DNA of 23,062 nt from Ruminococcus sp. CAG:254. Its GTDB lineage: Bacteria > Bacillota > Clostridia > Oscillospirales > Ruminococcaceae. The position numbers were made by a program, and so were the translations under genes. Where the stretch lies: positions 12,449 to 35,510 of the forward strand of contig HF997867.1 of assembly GCA_000433635.1 (NCBI GenBank), read 5' to 3'. Shown one piece after another: positions 1-7,206 of the stretch; within the stretch, counting starts at the first letter, position 1; each line of letters begins with the position of its first letter. A model generated the notes under the pieces. The model was given only the letters and a program-made list of their open reading frames with translations, did not search any database and was not told the origin of the DNA.

Positions 1-377
1 AGCCATTCCCGGGGCCGGGTCTTGCGATTCGGATTATCGGCGAAATTACCGATGAAAAGCTGGAAATTTTGCAGGATGCAGACTATATTTTCCGGGAAGA
101 AATTGCAAAGGCTGGCTTAGACCGGAGCATCCACCAGTATTTTGCGGTTCTGACCAATATGCGTTCTGTTGGCGTTATGGGGGACGGCAGAACCTATGAT
201 TATACATTGGCACTGCGTGGCGTTACGACTACAGATTTCATGACAGCTGATTTTGCACGGATTCCATATGAAGTACTGGAAACGGTTTCTGCAAGAATTG
301 TCAATGAATGCAAGTGCATCAATCGGGTTGTGTATGATGTCACCACAAAGCCGCCGGCAACGATTGAGTGGGAATAA
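1..377 (+). CDS. guaA: GMP synthase (glutamine-hydrolysing), C-terminal part
   Basis: This is the 3' end of a gene that enters from the left; the reading frame begins at base 3 and gives about 124 residues. GuaA converts XMP to GMP in the cytoplasm, using ATP and ammonia released from glutamine. The visible part is the C-terminal dimerisation domain, which helps bind XMP. Seen directly are the hallmark stretches PFPGPGLAIRI, NMRSVGVMGDGRTYDYT, FMTADFARIPYEVL and the terminal KPPATIEWE, which match the family's usual C-terminus closely and end at the expected place. The amidotransferase and ATP pyrophosphatase domains lie outside the window. No obvious terminator follows in the 55 bases before the next gene, so read-through is possible. 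The identification is very secure. Confidence 0.97.
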   Translation, partial: PFPGPGLAIRIIGEITDEKLEILQDADYIFREEIAKAGLDRSIHQYFAVLTNMRSVGVMGDGRTYDYTLALRGVTTTDFMTADFARIPYEVLETVSARIVNECKCINRVVYDVTTKPPATIEWE

Positions 378-432
378 TTTACGAATTAACGTTATTTAAA
401 ATTTAGAAATCATTTTTAAAAGAGGAATTTTT

Positions 433-2688
433 ATGAAAGAGATGAATGAAAAGGAACTGCCAAAGCTCCGGAGGGGTGGACTGTTTGTAGTTGCTTTGGT
501 GCTGCTGATTTTTGTTTTACTGGATGCATTTAGAATTTTGTCGATGGGTGTGTATCAGGGCAGCCTTGCACTCATTGGTGTTGCAGGATTGTTATTTCTT
601 GCGACGAAAGTCATTCGCCGGAGAAAAGAAAGTAGAACCTTGCGATTCTTTGGAAGAATGGTGATTATTTCCACCATTTTGGAATTGACGCTGTTTCAGC
701 TTCCATCGTATAGTTTGCTGTCCGGTGGATATGAACAGAAAACATTTCTTCCGACCAGTGCCTCTATTTCCGGTGGGGAAAGTACCATTGATGAAACCGG
801 CGGAGCGGTGACTGTCACCGGCAAAGACCAAGTCATCATGGAATTTCAGCAACTGGACATGCCAGTGGGCACGATTCAGGTAGATGTTGACTATGGCGAA
901 AAAACAAAGCGTGCACAGTTGAAAATTGATATGGCAGATGAAACACATGTGGATTACCGATATGACATTGCATCCGGTGTTGTTGTAAAGGACAATGACA
1001 ACTCGAACTATACAGCGTGTCGGTTTTCCGGAGATGTTTCGCAATTGCGGTTGAAGGTTTCTTGTTTCAATGACAATGATTCTGTTACGATTCAGGCAAT
1101 TCATTTCAACAAGACGATTCCGTTTGATATTTCCGCTATACGGTTTGGATTTTTGACGTTGGTAACCACATTTTGTTATGGAATCGTGGTTTCCAGCTTC
1201 TTGAAAAAGCCGTTTCGGGAAACTCGAAAGAGCACCACTGCCAGTGTACTTGCATTGACTGGGGCAGCAGTGTTGCTGGCAACTTCAATTATTATGATAA
1301 AGCTGCCAGAGGATGGCTTTGCTTCTCGCTGGAAGTTGGAAGCAGGGAATCAGATTACACAGGAATTGGTCGATGCATTTGAAAACAAGCAGGTAAACTT
1401 GTTAAAAGAACCGACAGAACAACTCATCAATATGGAAAATCCATATGACTGGAGTGCCCGCAATCAGGAGGGTGTTAGTGCAGAATGGGATCATGTTTAT
1501 TATGATGGGAAGTATTATTCCTATTATGGAATTGCTCCGGTTCTGACATTCTTCCTCCCATATCACAAGTTGACAGGGCATTATTTTGCCTGCGATATGG
1601 CGGTATGGATTTTCTCTTGTATCGGTCTAGTCTTTTTGGGGCTGACGTACTTGGCAATCGCAAAACGCTGGTTTCGAGATGTGCCAGCTGGTTGTGTCAT
1701 CGGTGGATTTGTAATCCTGCTGACTGCCTGCGGCATATGGTATAGCGTTGGCAGAACGATTTTCTATGAAATTGCCATGTCGTGCGGCTTTATGTATCTG
1801 AATGCAGGGGCATATTTCTTGATTTCTTCGAATATGCTTTGCGATGGAAAAACATCTTTTGTTCGCACGGCACTTTGTTCGCTGTTCTTAGGATTTGCAG
1901 TATTATCTCGTCCGACACTTGCTGTGTATGCAATTTGTGCAGCAGTGTTCTTGTTGATGTCGATAAAGTCTTCTTCTTCCACTATCAAGGGACGGATTTT
2001 GTTCATTCTCTGTGCAGCTGTTCCGATTTGTGTACTGGGTGGATTCCAGATGTGGTATAATGCTGCACGGTTTGGTTCGCCGTTTGATTTTGGTATCAAG
2101 TATTCTCTCACGATAAACGACTTCGTACATTCTCAGTTCCATCTTGTTTTTGTACTGATTGTATTGTTTAATTTCCTGTTTGCAGTGCCGGGCTTCTCCA
2201 CAGATTTCCCGTACATCAAGACACCATTCAGTTCCTTCCATGCAAACGGCTATTATTTTGCCGATGCTGGAAACACTTCGGGTATCTTTTTCTTAGCACT
2301 GCCCGTTTTCGGTTATCTGCTGAGCGGACGAGCACTTCGCCGCCTGCCTGACCGGAAATCTAGATTGCGGTATGGAACACTGGTTGGATTGCCGTGTGTA
2401 ATTATGCCACTGATTATCATCTGCTCAATTTGGGAAAGCGGCTATGCAATTCGTTACACAGCAGACTTTTCTTGGGAGATTATCATTGGTGCATTGGCGG
2501 TGCTCTTCTGGCTTTATAGAATGAGTACCAACGAGACAAAAAAGACATGGTTTCGTGGCTTTTTGGCGTGCTCGGTTATGCTGGCACTGGTAATTAATAT
2601 TGTACAAATTATACCATTTGCTTTTTCTGAAAATGATTATCCTGAAGTTTGCAGAGCCATGCAGGATGTCATTGCATTCTGGGATTGA
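433..2688 (+). CDS. Large polytopic membrane protein, possible GT-C-type glycosyltransferase
   Basis: This is a 751-residue integral membrane protein. Three hydrophobic helices (about 15-35, 42-60 and 73-93) precede a polar, beta-rich segment (about 95-230) that is probably extracellular. Roughly nine more helices follow, and they continue almost to the C-terminus. The segment containing WDHVYYDGKYYSYYGIAP, between helices, resembles loops in GT-C-fold polyprenyl-phosphate-sugar-dependent glycosyltransferases, but no catalytic motif can be pinned down by eye. The start is supported by AGAGGA at 421-426, six bases before the ATG. The gene lies 11 bases upstream of a DPM1/GtrB-like glycosyltransferase, which fits a pair in which the small enzyme charges undecaprenyl phosphate with a sugar and the large one transfers it outside the membrane. 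That role is inference; it could also be an uncharacterised membrane protein of another kind. Confidence 0.75.
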   Translation: MKEMNEKELPKLRRGGLFVVALVLLIFVLLDAFRILSMGVYQGSLALIGVAGLLFLATKVIRRRKESRTLRFFGRMVIISTILELTLFQLPSYSLLSGGYEQKTFLPTSASISGGESTIDETGGAVTVTGKDQVIMEFQQLDMPVGTIQVDVDYGEKTKRAQLKIDMADETHVDYRYDIASGVVVKDNDNSNYTACRFSGDVSQLRLKVSCFNDNDSVTIQAIHFNKTIPFDISAIRFGFLTLVTTFCYGIVVSSFLKKPFRETRKSTTASVLALTGAAVLLATSIIMIKLPEDGFASRWKLEAGNQITQELVDAFENKQVNLLKEPTEQLINMENPYDWSARNQEGVSAEWDHVYYDGKYYSYYGIAPVLTFFLPYHKLTGHYFACDMAVWIFSCIGLVFLGLTYLAIAKRWFRDVPAGCVIGGFVILLTACGIWYSVGRTIFYEIAMSCGFMYLNAGAYFLISSNMLCDGKTSFVRTALCSLFLGFAVLSRPTLAVYAICAAVFLLMSIKSSSSTIKGRILFILCAAVPICVLGGFQMWYNAARFGSPFDFGIKYSLTINDFVHSQFHLVFVLIVLFNFLFAVPGFSTDFPYIKTPFSSFHANGYYFADAGNTSGIFFLALPVFGYLLSGRALRRLPDRKSRLRYGTLVGLPCVIMPLIIICSIWESGYAIRYTADFSWEIIIGALAVLFWLYRMSTNETKKTWFRGFLACSVMLALVINIVQIIPFAFSENDYPEVCRAMQDVIAFWD

Positions 2689-2699
2689 GGTGTATTGTG

Positions 2700-3665
2700 A
2701 TGCAGAAATTATATTTAGTAATCCCCTGCTATAATGAAGAGGAAGTATTGCCGGAAACATCGAAGCAGCTCCGTGCGAAAATGGAAACACTCATGGCAGC
2801 GGGAAAAATCAGCAAAGAGAGCCGGATTGTTTTTGTCAACGATGGTTCAAAAGACCGGACGTGGGAAATTATCGAATCCCTGCACAAGGAAAATCCGCTG
2901 TTTCAAGGAATTAAGCTTTCCCGAAACAAGGGACATCAAAACGCACTGCTTGCAGGGCTGATGACGGTGAAAGAACATTGCGACATGGCGATTTCTATGG
3001 ATGCAGACTTACAGGATGACATTGATGCGATTGATGGCATGCTGGAAAAATACGCTGAAGGCTGCGACATTGTCTATGGAGTTAGAAACGCCAGAGATAC
3101 AGATACTGCATTCAAACGCAAAACCGCAGAGGGATATTATAAAGTAATGCGGCTATTGGGGGCAGATATTGTATACAACCATGCAGACTATCGACTCATG
3201 AGCAAACGGGCGTTGGATGGCTTGGAACAATTCAAAGAAGTCAATCTGTTCTTGCGTGGCGTTGTGCCGATGATTGGCTATAAAAGCGACAAGGTTTATT
3301 ATGCAAGAAAGGAACGCTTTGCCGGAGAATCCAAGTATCCTTTGAAGAAGATGCTGGCGTTTGCATGGGAAGGGTTGACCTCGCTTTCTGTGAAGCCGAT
3401 TCGGATGATTATGACATTGGGCAGTGTAATTTTTCTAGTTAGCATTGCCATGTTGATTTATTCAGTGGTACGACATGCGATGGGTGCAACGATGGTCGGC
3501 TGGACATCTACCGTGGTATCCATCTGGGCAATCGGCGGTTTGCAGCTGTTAGCAATCGGTATCATTGGGGAATATATTGGTAAGGTCTATCTGGAAACCA
3601 AACAAAGACCAAAGTTCATCGTTGAGGAATATCTCAAGGATGAAGATGCGGAAAAGAAAAATTAA
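2700..3665 (+). CDS. Family 2 glycosyltransferase, DPM1/GtrB-like, membrane-anchored
   Basis: This 321-residue protein is predicted to transfer a sugar from a nucleotide sugar to undecaprenyl phosphate on the cytoplasmic face. The N-terminal GT-A domain opens with VIPCYNEEE (7-15). It has the nucleotide-binding VNDGS (46-50), the metal-binding DAD (101-103) within SMDADLQDD, and the family's HADYRLMSKRAL (161-172). RFAGESKYPL follows near 206-215. Two C-terminal membrane helices (about 234-256 and 268-292) end in a short charged tail. This layout and length are typical of GtrB, CsbB and YkoT-like enzymes. The ATG at 2700 is preferred over an in-frame ATG at 2649: the latter lies inside the upstream gene, while a GAGGTG ribosome site sits just before 2700. 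No GtrA-like flippase is seen nearby. The sugar is unknown. Confidence 0.93.
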   Translation: MQKLYLVIPCYNEEEVLPETSKQLRAKMETLMAAGKISKESRIVFVNDGSKDRTWEIIESLHKENPLFQGIKLSRNKGHQNALLAGLMTVKEHCDMAISMDADLQDDIDAIDGMLEKYAEGCDIVYGVRNARDTDTAFKRKTAEGYYKVMRLLGADIVYNHADYRLMSKRALDGLEQFKEVNLFLRGVVPMIGYKSDKVYYARKERFAGESKYPLKKMLAFAWEGLTSLSVKPIRMIMTLGSVIFLVSIAMLIYSVVRHAMGATMVGWTSTVVSIWAIGGLQLLAIGIIGEYIGKVYLETKQRPKFIVEEYLKDEDAEKKN

Positions 3666-3700
3666 GTGGAATTTCTACGGATTTCCATACATAACAATGA

Positions 3701-3741
3701 AAAAGAGCGGTTGAATTGTCGTTTCAACTGCTCTTTTCTTT
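3701..3741 (+). terminator. Intrinsic terminator after the glycosyltransferase pair
   Basis: A 15-base-pair stem (3701-3715 with 3723-3737, one G-T pair) encloses a 7-base loop. The T-rich 3' side continues as TTTTCTTT. It follows the glycosyltransferase stop codon by about 35 bases and separates that unit from the NfeD/SPFH operon promoter. Confidence 0.8.
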
Positions 3742-3782
3742 GATGTAACGTAAAAATAGCAGAAATTGCACGCAACACGTTC

Positions 3783-3811
3783 TTTACAATTGTATGAAAT
3801 TATGTTATACT
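3783..3811 (+). promoter_or_regulatory. Sigma-A-type promoter with extended -10 for the NfeD/SPFH operon
   Basis: TTTACA (3783-3788) and TATACT (3806-3811) are separated by exactly 17 bases. TGT directly upstream of the -10 box is an extended -10 element. The inferred start of transcription near 3818 leaves a leader of about 45 bases before the NfeD-like gene. Confidence 0.75.
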
Positions 3812-3862
3812 ATGCATAGAGCGAATGGCGAAGCCTGAAACAGACGGAAAGGAGGGAGCATA

Positions 3863-4351
3863 ATGGTATTTTGGATTTGGGGAAGTTTGTTTGTTCTGAC
3901 TGTGATTGCAGAAATTGCCTCCCAGCAGTTGATCTCCATCTGGTTTGCAGCTGGTTCGCTGGTTGCCTTACTTGCAGCACTTTGCGGTGCACCTATTTGG
4001 TTGCAAGCATTGCTGTTTATTGCAGCATCTGCCCTGCTGCTGATTCTGACACGTCCGCTGGTGCGGAAATTCACCAATTTTGCTTCCCGAGATACCAATT
4101 TGCGGTTGGACTTGGGAAAATTCGGCACGGTTGTGCAAACCATCGATGCAGAAAAAGGAACAGGCAGAGTACGGGTCGATGACATTGACTGGATCGCTGT
4201 TTCTCAGCCGAATTTGGTGATTCCGAAAGGTACGACCGTACAGGTACAGGCAATTGATGGAACAAAATTGTTTGTAACACCTGTACCGCAAACGACAGAA
4301 CCTGTAGTGGAATCTGCAAATGCAACAAGCAGTTCAGAACACACATCTTAA
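3863..4351 (+). CDS. NfeD-like membrane protein, short form
   Basis: This 162-residue protein has three membrane helices (about 4-20, 24-42 and 44-64). A soluble OB-fold-like domain follows (about 85-140; LGKFGTVVQTIDAEKGTGRVRVDD), then a Ser/Thr-rich tail. This is the layout of short NfeD proteins (NfeD1b/YbbK-type), which lack the N-terminal ClpP-like serine protease domain of long NfeD. Such proteins accompany SPFH-family proteins in membrane microdomains and probably stabilise or regulate them. The gene directly downstream, 24 bases away, is an SPFH protein, so the classical pairing is intact. The start is set by a strong GGAAAGGAGGG ribosome site just upstream. The family assignment is firm; the precise cellular role is not known from sequence. 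Confidence 0.9.
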   Translation: MVFWIWGSLFVLTVIAEIASQQLISIWFAAGSLVALLAALCGAPIWLQALLFIAASALLLILTRPLVRKFTNFASRDTNLRLDLGKFGTVVQTIDAEKGTGRVRVDDIDWIAVSQPNLVIPKGTTVQVQAIDGTKLFVTPVPQTTEPVVESANATSSSEHTS

Positions 4352-4375
4352 CACACGACAGAAAGGAATTTCATT

Positions 4376-5404
4376 ATGCCGTTAATTGTCCTCTTTTTAT
4401 TAGTTGTCTTTATTTTGATTGTCCTCTTTACTCGAATCAAGATTGTTCCGCAGTCGAACATCTATGTTGTAGAACGGCTGGGAAAATTTTATGCTGCATG
4501 GGAAACCGGTGTACACTTCTTGTGTCCGTTTTTGGATCGGGTTGCAAAGCGAGTTTCCATCAAGGAACAGGTTGTAGACTTTAAGCCGCAGCCAGTTATT
4601 ACGAAAGATAATGTTACCATGCAGATTGATACCGTTGTTTTCTTCCAGATTACCAATCCGGTACAGTTTGCCTATGGTGTAGAACGTCCGTTGGCAGCAA
4701 TTGAAAACCTGACCGCAACCACGCTTCGTAACATCATCGGCGAACTGGAATTTGATGCAACGCTGAACTCCCGTGACCTGATTAACACAAAGATTACGGA
4801 AACCATCGACCATGCAACTGACCGTTGGGGTATCAAAGTCATTCGTGTGGAACTGAAGAACATTGACCCGCCGGTGGACATCAAGAATGCCATGGAAAAA
4901 CAGATGAAGGCAGAACGGGAAAAGCGAGAAAAAATTCTCCGTGCAGAAGGTGAAAAGGAATATCAAATCAAGGTTGCACAGGGTGAACAGGAAGCAAAGG
5001 TACTTCGTGCAGAAGCCGACAAAAAGGCAGCCATCCTGCATGCAGAAGCAGAAAAAGAAGCAACCATCCTGCGAGGCGAAGCCATCAAGGAACAGAAAAT
5101 CCGGATTGCAGACGGTGAAGCACGTTCGATTGAAGTGGTTCAACAGGCATTGGCAGACAGCTTGGTGCAGTTGAACAAGGCAAATCCGAATGCCGCTGTT
5201 TTACAGCTGAAAGCACTGGAAGCATTCCAGAAGGCAGCAGACGGCAAGGCAACCAAGATTATCATTCCGAGCGAAATTCAGGGCTTGGCTGGTTTGGCAG
5301 CTGGCTTAAAGGGCATTGTAGAATCTGACCAGCCGACAGAATCCAGTGAAACTGTGGCACAGGTTGCAAAAAATGGGACGACAATTTCACAGGATGCTCC
5401 ATAA
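4376..5404 (+). CDS. SPFH/stomatin-prohibitin family protein (QmcA-like)
   Basis: This 342-residue protein begins with one membrane helix (about 2-20). The SPFH (band 7) domain follows (about 25-190), including VPQSNIYVVERLGKF, FKPQPVITKDN and the family signature ATTLRNIIGELEFD. A long Ala/Glu/Lys-rich coiled coil (about 190-260) contains repeated short motifs such as RAEGEKE, RAEADKKA and HAEAEKEA, and drives oligomerisation. The C-terminal part is Gly/Ala-rich and polar. Length and order match the stomatin/QmcA group. These proteins form large membrane-associated rings or cages that organise microdomains and influence membrane proteases such as FtsH. An AAGGA ribosome site (4363-4367) supports the start. 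It is the second and last gene of its operon; a strong terminator follows. Confidence 0.95.
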   Translation: MPLIVLFLLVVFILIVLFTRIKIVPQSNIYVVERLGKFYAAWETGVHFLCPFLDRVAKRVSIKEQVVDFKPQPVITKDNVTMQIDTVVFFQITNPVQFAYGVERPLAAIENLTATTLRNIIGELEFDATLNSRDLINTKITETIDHATDRWGIKVIRVELKNIDPPVDIKNAMEKQMKAEREKREKILRAEGEKEYQIKVAQGEQEAKVLRAEADKKAAILHAEAEKEATILRGEAIKEQKIRIADGEARSIEVVQQALADSLVQLNKANPNAAVLQLKALEAFQKAADGKATKIIIPSEIQGLAGLAAGLKGIVESDQPTESSETVAQVAKNGTTISQDAP

Positions 5405-5481
5405 AGACTAGTTGAAAGAAATTAAATTCCCTAGGAAGCTTTTCTAAGATTTCTAAAGGATTGTACTTTTTCGACAAGAAG

Positions 5482-5507
5482 AGGCGGCTTCAAGCCGCCT
5501 TTTTTTG
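5482..5507 (+). terminator. Strong intrinsic terminator of the NfeD/SPFH operon
   Basis: A perfect GC-rich stem, AGGCGGC (5482-5488) with GCCGCCT (5494-5500), encloses the loop TTCAA and is followed at once by seven T residues (5501-5507). This is a textbook Rho-independent terminator about 80 bases past the stop codon. Confidence 0.93.
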
Positions 5508-5555
5508 TTGAAAAAAGTGAAATTTCCAAAAGAAAGAAAAGTTGTAAATGGATAC

Positions 5556-5584
5556 TTGCAAACAAATTTTATTTGTTGTATAAT
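5556..5584 (+). promoter_or_regulatory. Promoter of the MBOAT/DHHW/FkbH/ACP operon
   Basis: TTGCAA (5556-5561) and a perfect TATAAT (5579-5584) are separated by 17 bases. It is the only convincing promoter upstream of the five-gene cluster. The inferred start near 5591 gives a long leader of about 200 bases. Confidence 0.8.
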
Positions 5585-5790
5585 AAAAAAGTAATCATTT
5601 CAATTTTTTTGAGGGATGCACTGCCTCATTTTTCCAAATCTTTTTTATTTCTTTTCATTTGTTGTTTTCGTAGAAAAATGCAGCGGCACAGTGCGGATTA
5701 TCCATAGATTTCACAAAAATCATCAAACCACAAAGAAAGAAAAACCAATCTGTGGAATGAAATTTCAGAACAAACGAGGCAATGTAAAAA
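5585..5790 (+). other. Long 5' leader of the acyl-transfer operon
   Basis: The 386 bases from 5405 to 5790 hold no gene. They contain the upstream terminator, the promoter and this leader of about 200 bases. Within the leader, TGAGG (5610-5614) can pair with CCTCA (5624-5628), directly followed by TTTTT, a small terminator-like hairpin close to the inferred transcription start. Further on, CCACA near 5730 can pair with TGTGG near 5752. I do not recognise a known riboswitch class. An open frame that starts at 5616 and runs into the MBOAT gene has no ribosome site and is not considered a gene. Confidence 0.4.
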
Positions 5791-7194
5791 ATGGTATTTT
5801 CAAGTTTATTTTTTCTCTATCTCTTTTTGCCCCTGTCGTTGATTGCGTACTATGTGGCAAAACCCCGTTACCGCAACGCTGTATTGATTGTGTGTTCGCT
5901 GGTCTTTTATGCATGGGGCGAACCGATTTTTATCTGGCTGTTGCTGATGAGTACGCTGCTCAATTATCTGTTCGGCAGACTGATTTCTGCTGACCCCGAG
6001 AGTCGCACGGCAAAAGTTTCGCTTGTCCTGTCCTTGGTATTCCACCTTGGCATGTTGATTCTATTTAAGTATACCGGATTTTTCATAGAGAATCTGAACA
6101 ACTGGTTTTCGCTTTCGATTCCTGTTCCGAATTTCCCGTTGCCGATTGGCATCAGTTTCTATACATTCCGTGCAGTTTCGTACATTGTGGATTGCTATTG
6201 GGGAAAAGTCGAAGCAGAGCAGAAGTTCTCTCGTTTCCTGCTGTATATGACATTTTTCCCTGTCATTATGCAAGGCCCGATTGCCCGCTATGAAACGATG
6301 CAAAATCAACTGGCAGTTCGTCGCTGCAATCCGTCTGACCTGTATGAAGGTATGATGCGTGTAATTATCGGTCTGGGCAAAAAGGTGATTATTGCCGATA
6401 ATCTGGGAAATATCGTTGACCAGTTCCTTGCAAATGGCAATATCGAACAGCAGACTACATTAGGAGCTTGGTATGGTGTTATTGTCTATGCAATGCAGAT
6501 TTACTTTGACTTCTCCGGTTATTCCGATATGGCAATCGGAATTGCCCGTATGATGGGCTTTCAGCTGGAAGAAAACTTCCGGCATCCGTTCTTGTGTAAG
6601 GACATTACAGAATTCTGGCAGCGTTGGCATATTTCCCTGGGAACATTTTTCCGGGATTATGTGCTGTACATTCCGATTTTCGGTAAGCGGAGAAAATACG
6701 GCGGACTGTTCTTAGTTTGGTTTTGTACCGGACTTTGGCACGGTGCAAGCTGGAACTTCATTCTCTGGGGCTTGTATTATGGCTTGTTTATTCTGATTGA
6801 ATTGCTGATTGGTAAGAAGCGGATAAAAAAAATTCCGCTGGTCATCCGACATCTCTATAATAAAATTGTCATCGTGGTGGGCTTCGGCATTTTCTATTTT
6901 GAGGACTTCGGTCAGCTGGGAGCTTGCCTGAAGTGTATGTTTGGATTTGGCGGACATGGCTTGACAGATGCTGTCCTGCAAACTTCCATCATGACAAATG
7001 TCTTTTTGTTAGTGATTGCACTGATTGGCTGCTTCCCGATTTTGGAACTGCCGAAACGTGCCATGCAGAAAAGTCCGGGGGCATATTTGACCCTTTCCGT
7101 TTGCGGAACAATCTTAGCAGCTGTTATTCTGATTGTATCCAGCATTCTGCTGGTCAATGCAACCAATCGTCCATTCTTGTATCTGCGTTTTTAA
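5791..7194 (+). CDS. MBOAT family O-acyltransferase (AlgI/DltB/PatA-like)
   Basis: This is a 467-residue multi-pass membrane enzyme of the membrane-bound O-acyltransferase family. It takes an activated acyl group at the cytoplasmic side and passes it to an acceptor outside, usually with a partner SGNH protein. Seen directly are an N-terminal helix series beginning FSSLFFLYLFLPLSL, the central block FDFSGYSDMAIGIARMMGF, the conserved EFWQRWHISLGTFFRDY (His280) and GLWHGASWNFILWGLYYG with the invariant catalytic His317. Length is normal for AlgI-like members. GAGG at 5776-5779 precedes the ATG. It is the first gene of the operon and ends 12 bases before the first DHHW protein. The nearby FkbH enzyme and ACP suggest that the donor is an ACP thioester, as for DltB, rather than acetyl-CoA; this is inference. 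Confidence 0.94.
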   Translation: MVFSSLFFLYLFLPLSLIAYYVAKPRYRNAVLIVCSLVFYAWGEPIFIWLLLMSTLLNYLFGRLISADPESRTAKVSLVLSLVFHLGMLILFKYTGFFIENLNNWFSLSIPVPNFPLPIGISFYTFRAVSYIVDCYWGKVEAEQKFSRFLLYMTFFPVIMQGPIARYETMQNQLAVRRCNPSDLYEGMMRVIIGLGKKVIIADNLGNIVDQFLANGNIEQQTTLGAWYGVIVYAMQIYFDFSGYSDMAIGIARMMGFQLEENFRHPFLCKDITEFWQRWHISLGTFFRDYVLYIPIFGKRRKYGGLFLVWFCTGLWHGASWNFILWGLYYGLFILIELLIGKKRIKKIPLVIRHLYNKIVIVVGFGIFYFEDFGQLGACLKCMFGFGGHGLTDAVLQTSIMTNVFLLVIALIGCFPILELPKRAMQKSPGAYLTLSVCGTILAAVILIVSSILLVNATNRPFLYLRF

Positions 7195-7206
7195 GGAGGC
7201 ATTGTC

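Noticed and set aside
3863..4351. Truncated NfeD protease
   Set aside because: The absence of the protease domain is normal for the short NfeD form that pairs with SPFH proteins, so the gene is not considered broken.
4400..5143. Antisense 247-residue open frame over the SPFH gene
   Set aside because: The product is Phe/Cys/Leu-rich without family features and lies entirely opposite a well-conserved gene.
5585..5790. Known riboswitch in the acyl-transfer operon leader
   Set aside because: No conserved core of c-di-GMP, c-di-AMP, SAM, TPP, FMN, glycine or other common classes was recognised by eye; only weak hairpins are present.
5616..5993. Possible small gene upstream of the MBOAT gene
   Set aside because: It has no ribosome binding site, it overlaps the first 200 bases of the MBOAT gene in another frame, and its sequence resembles no protein.
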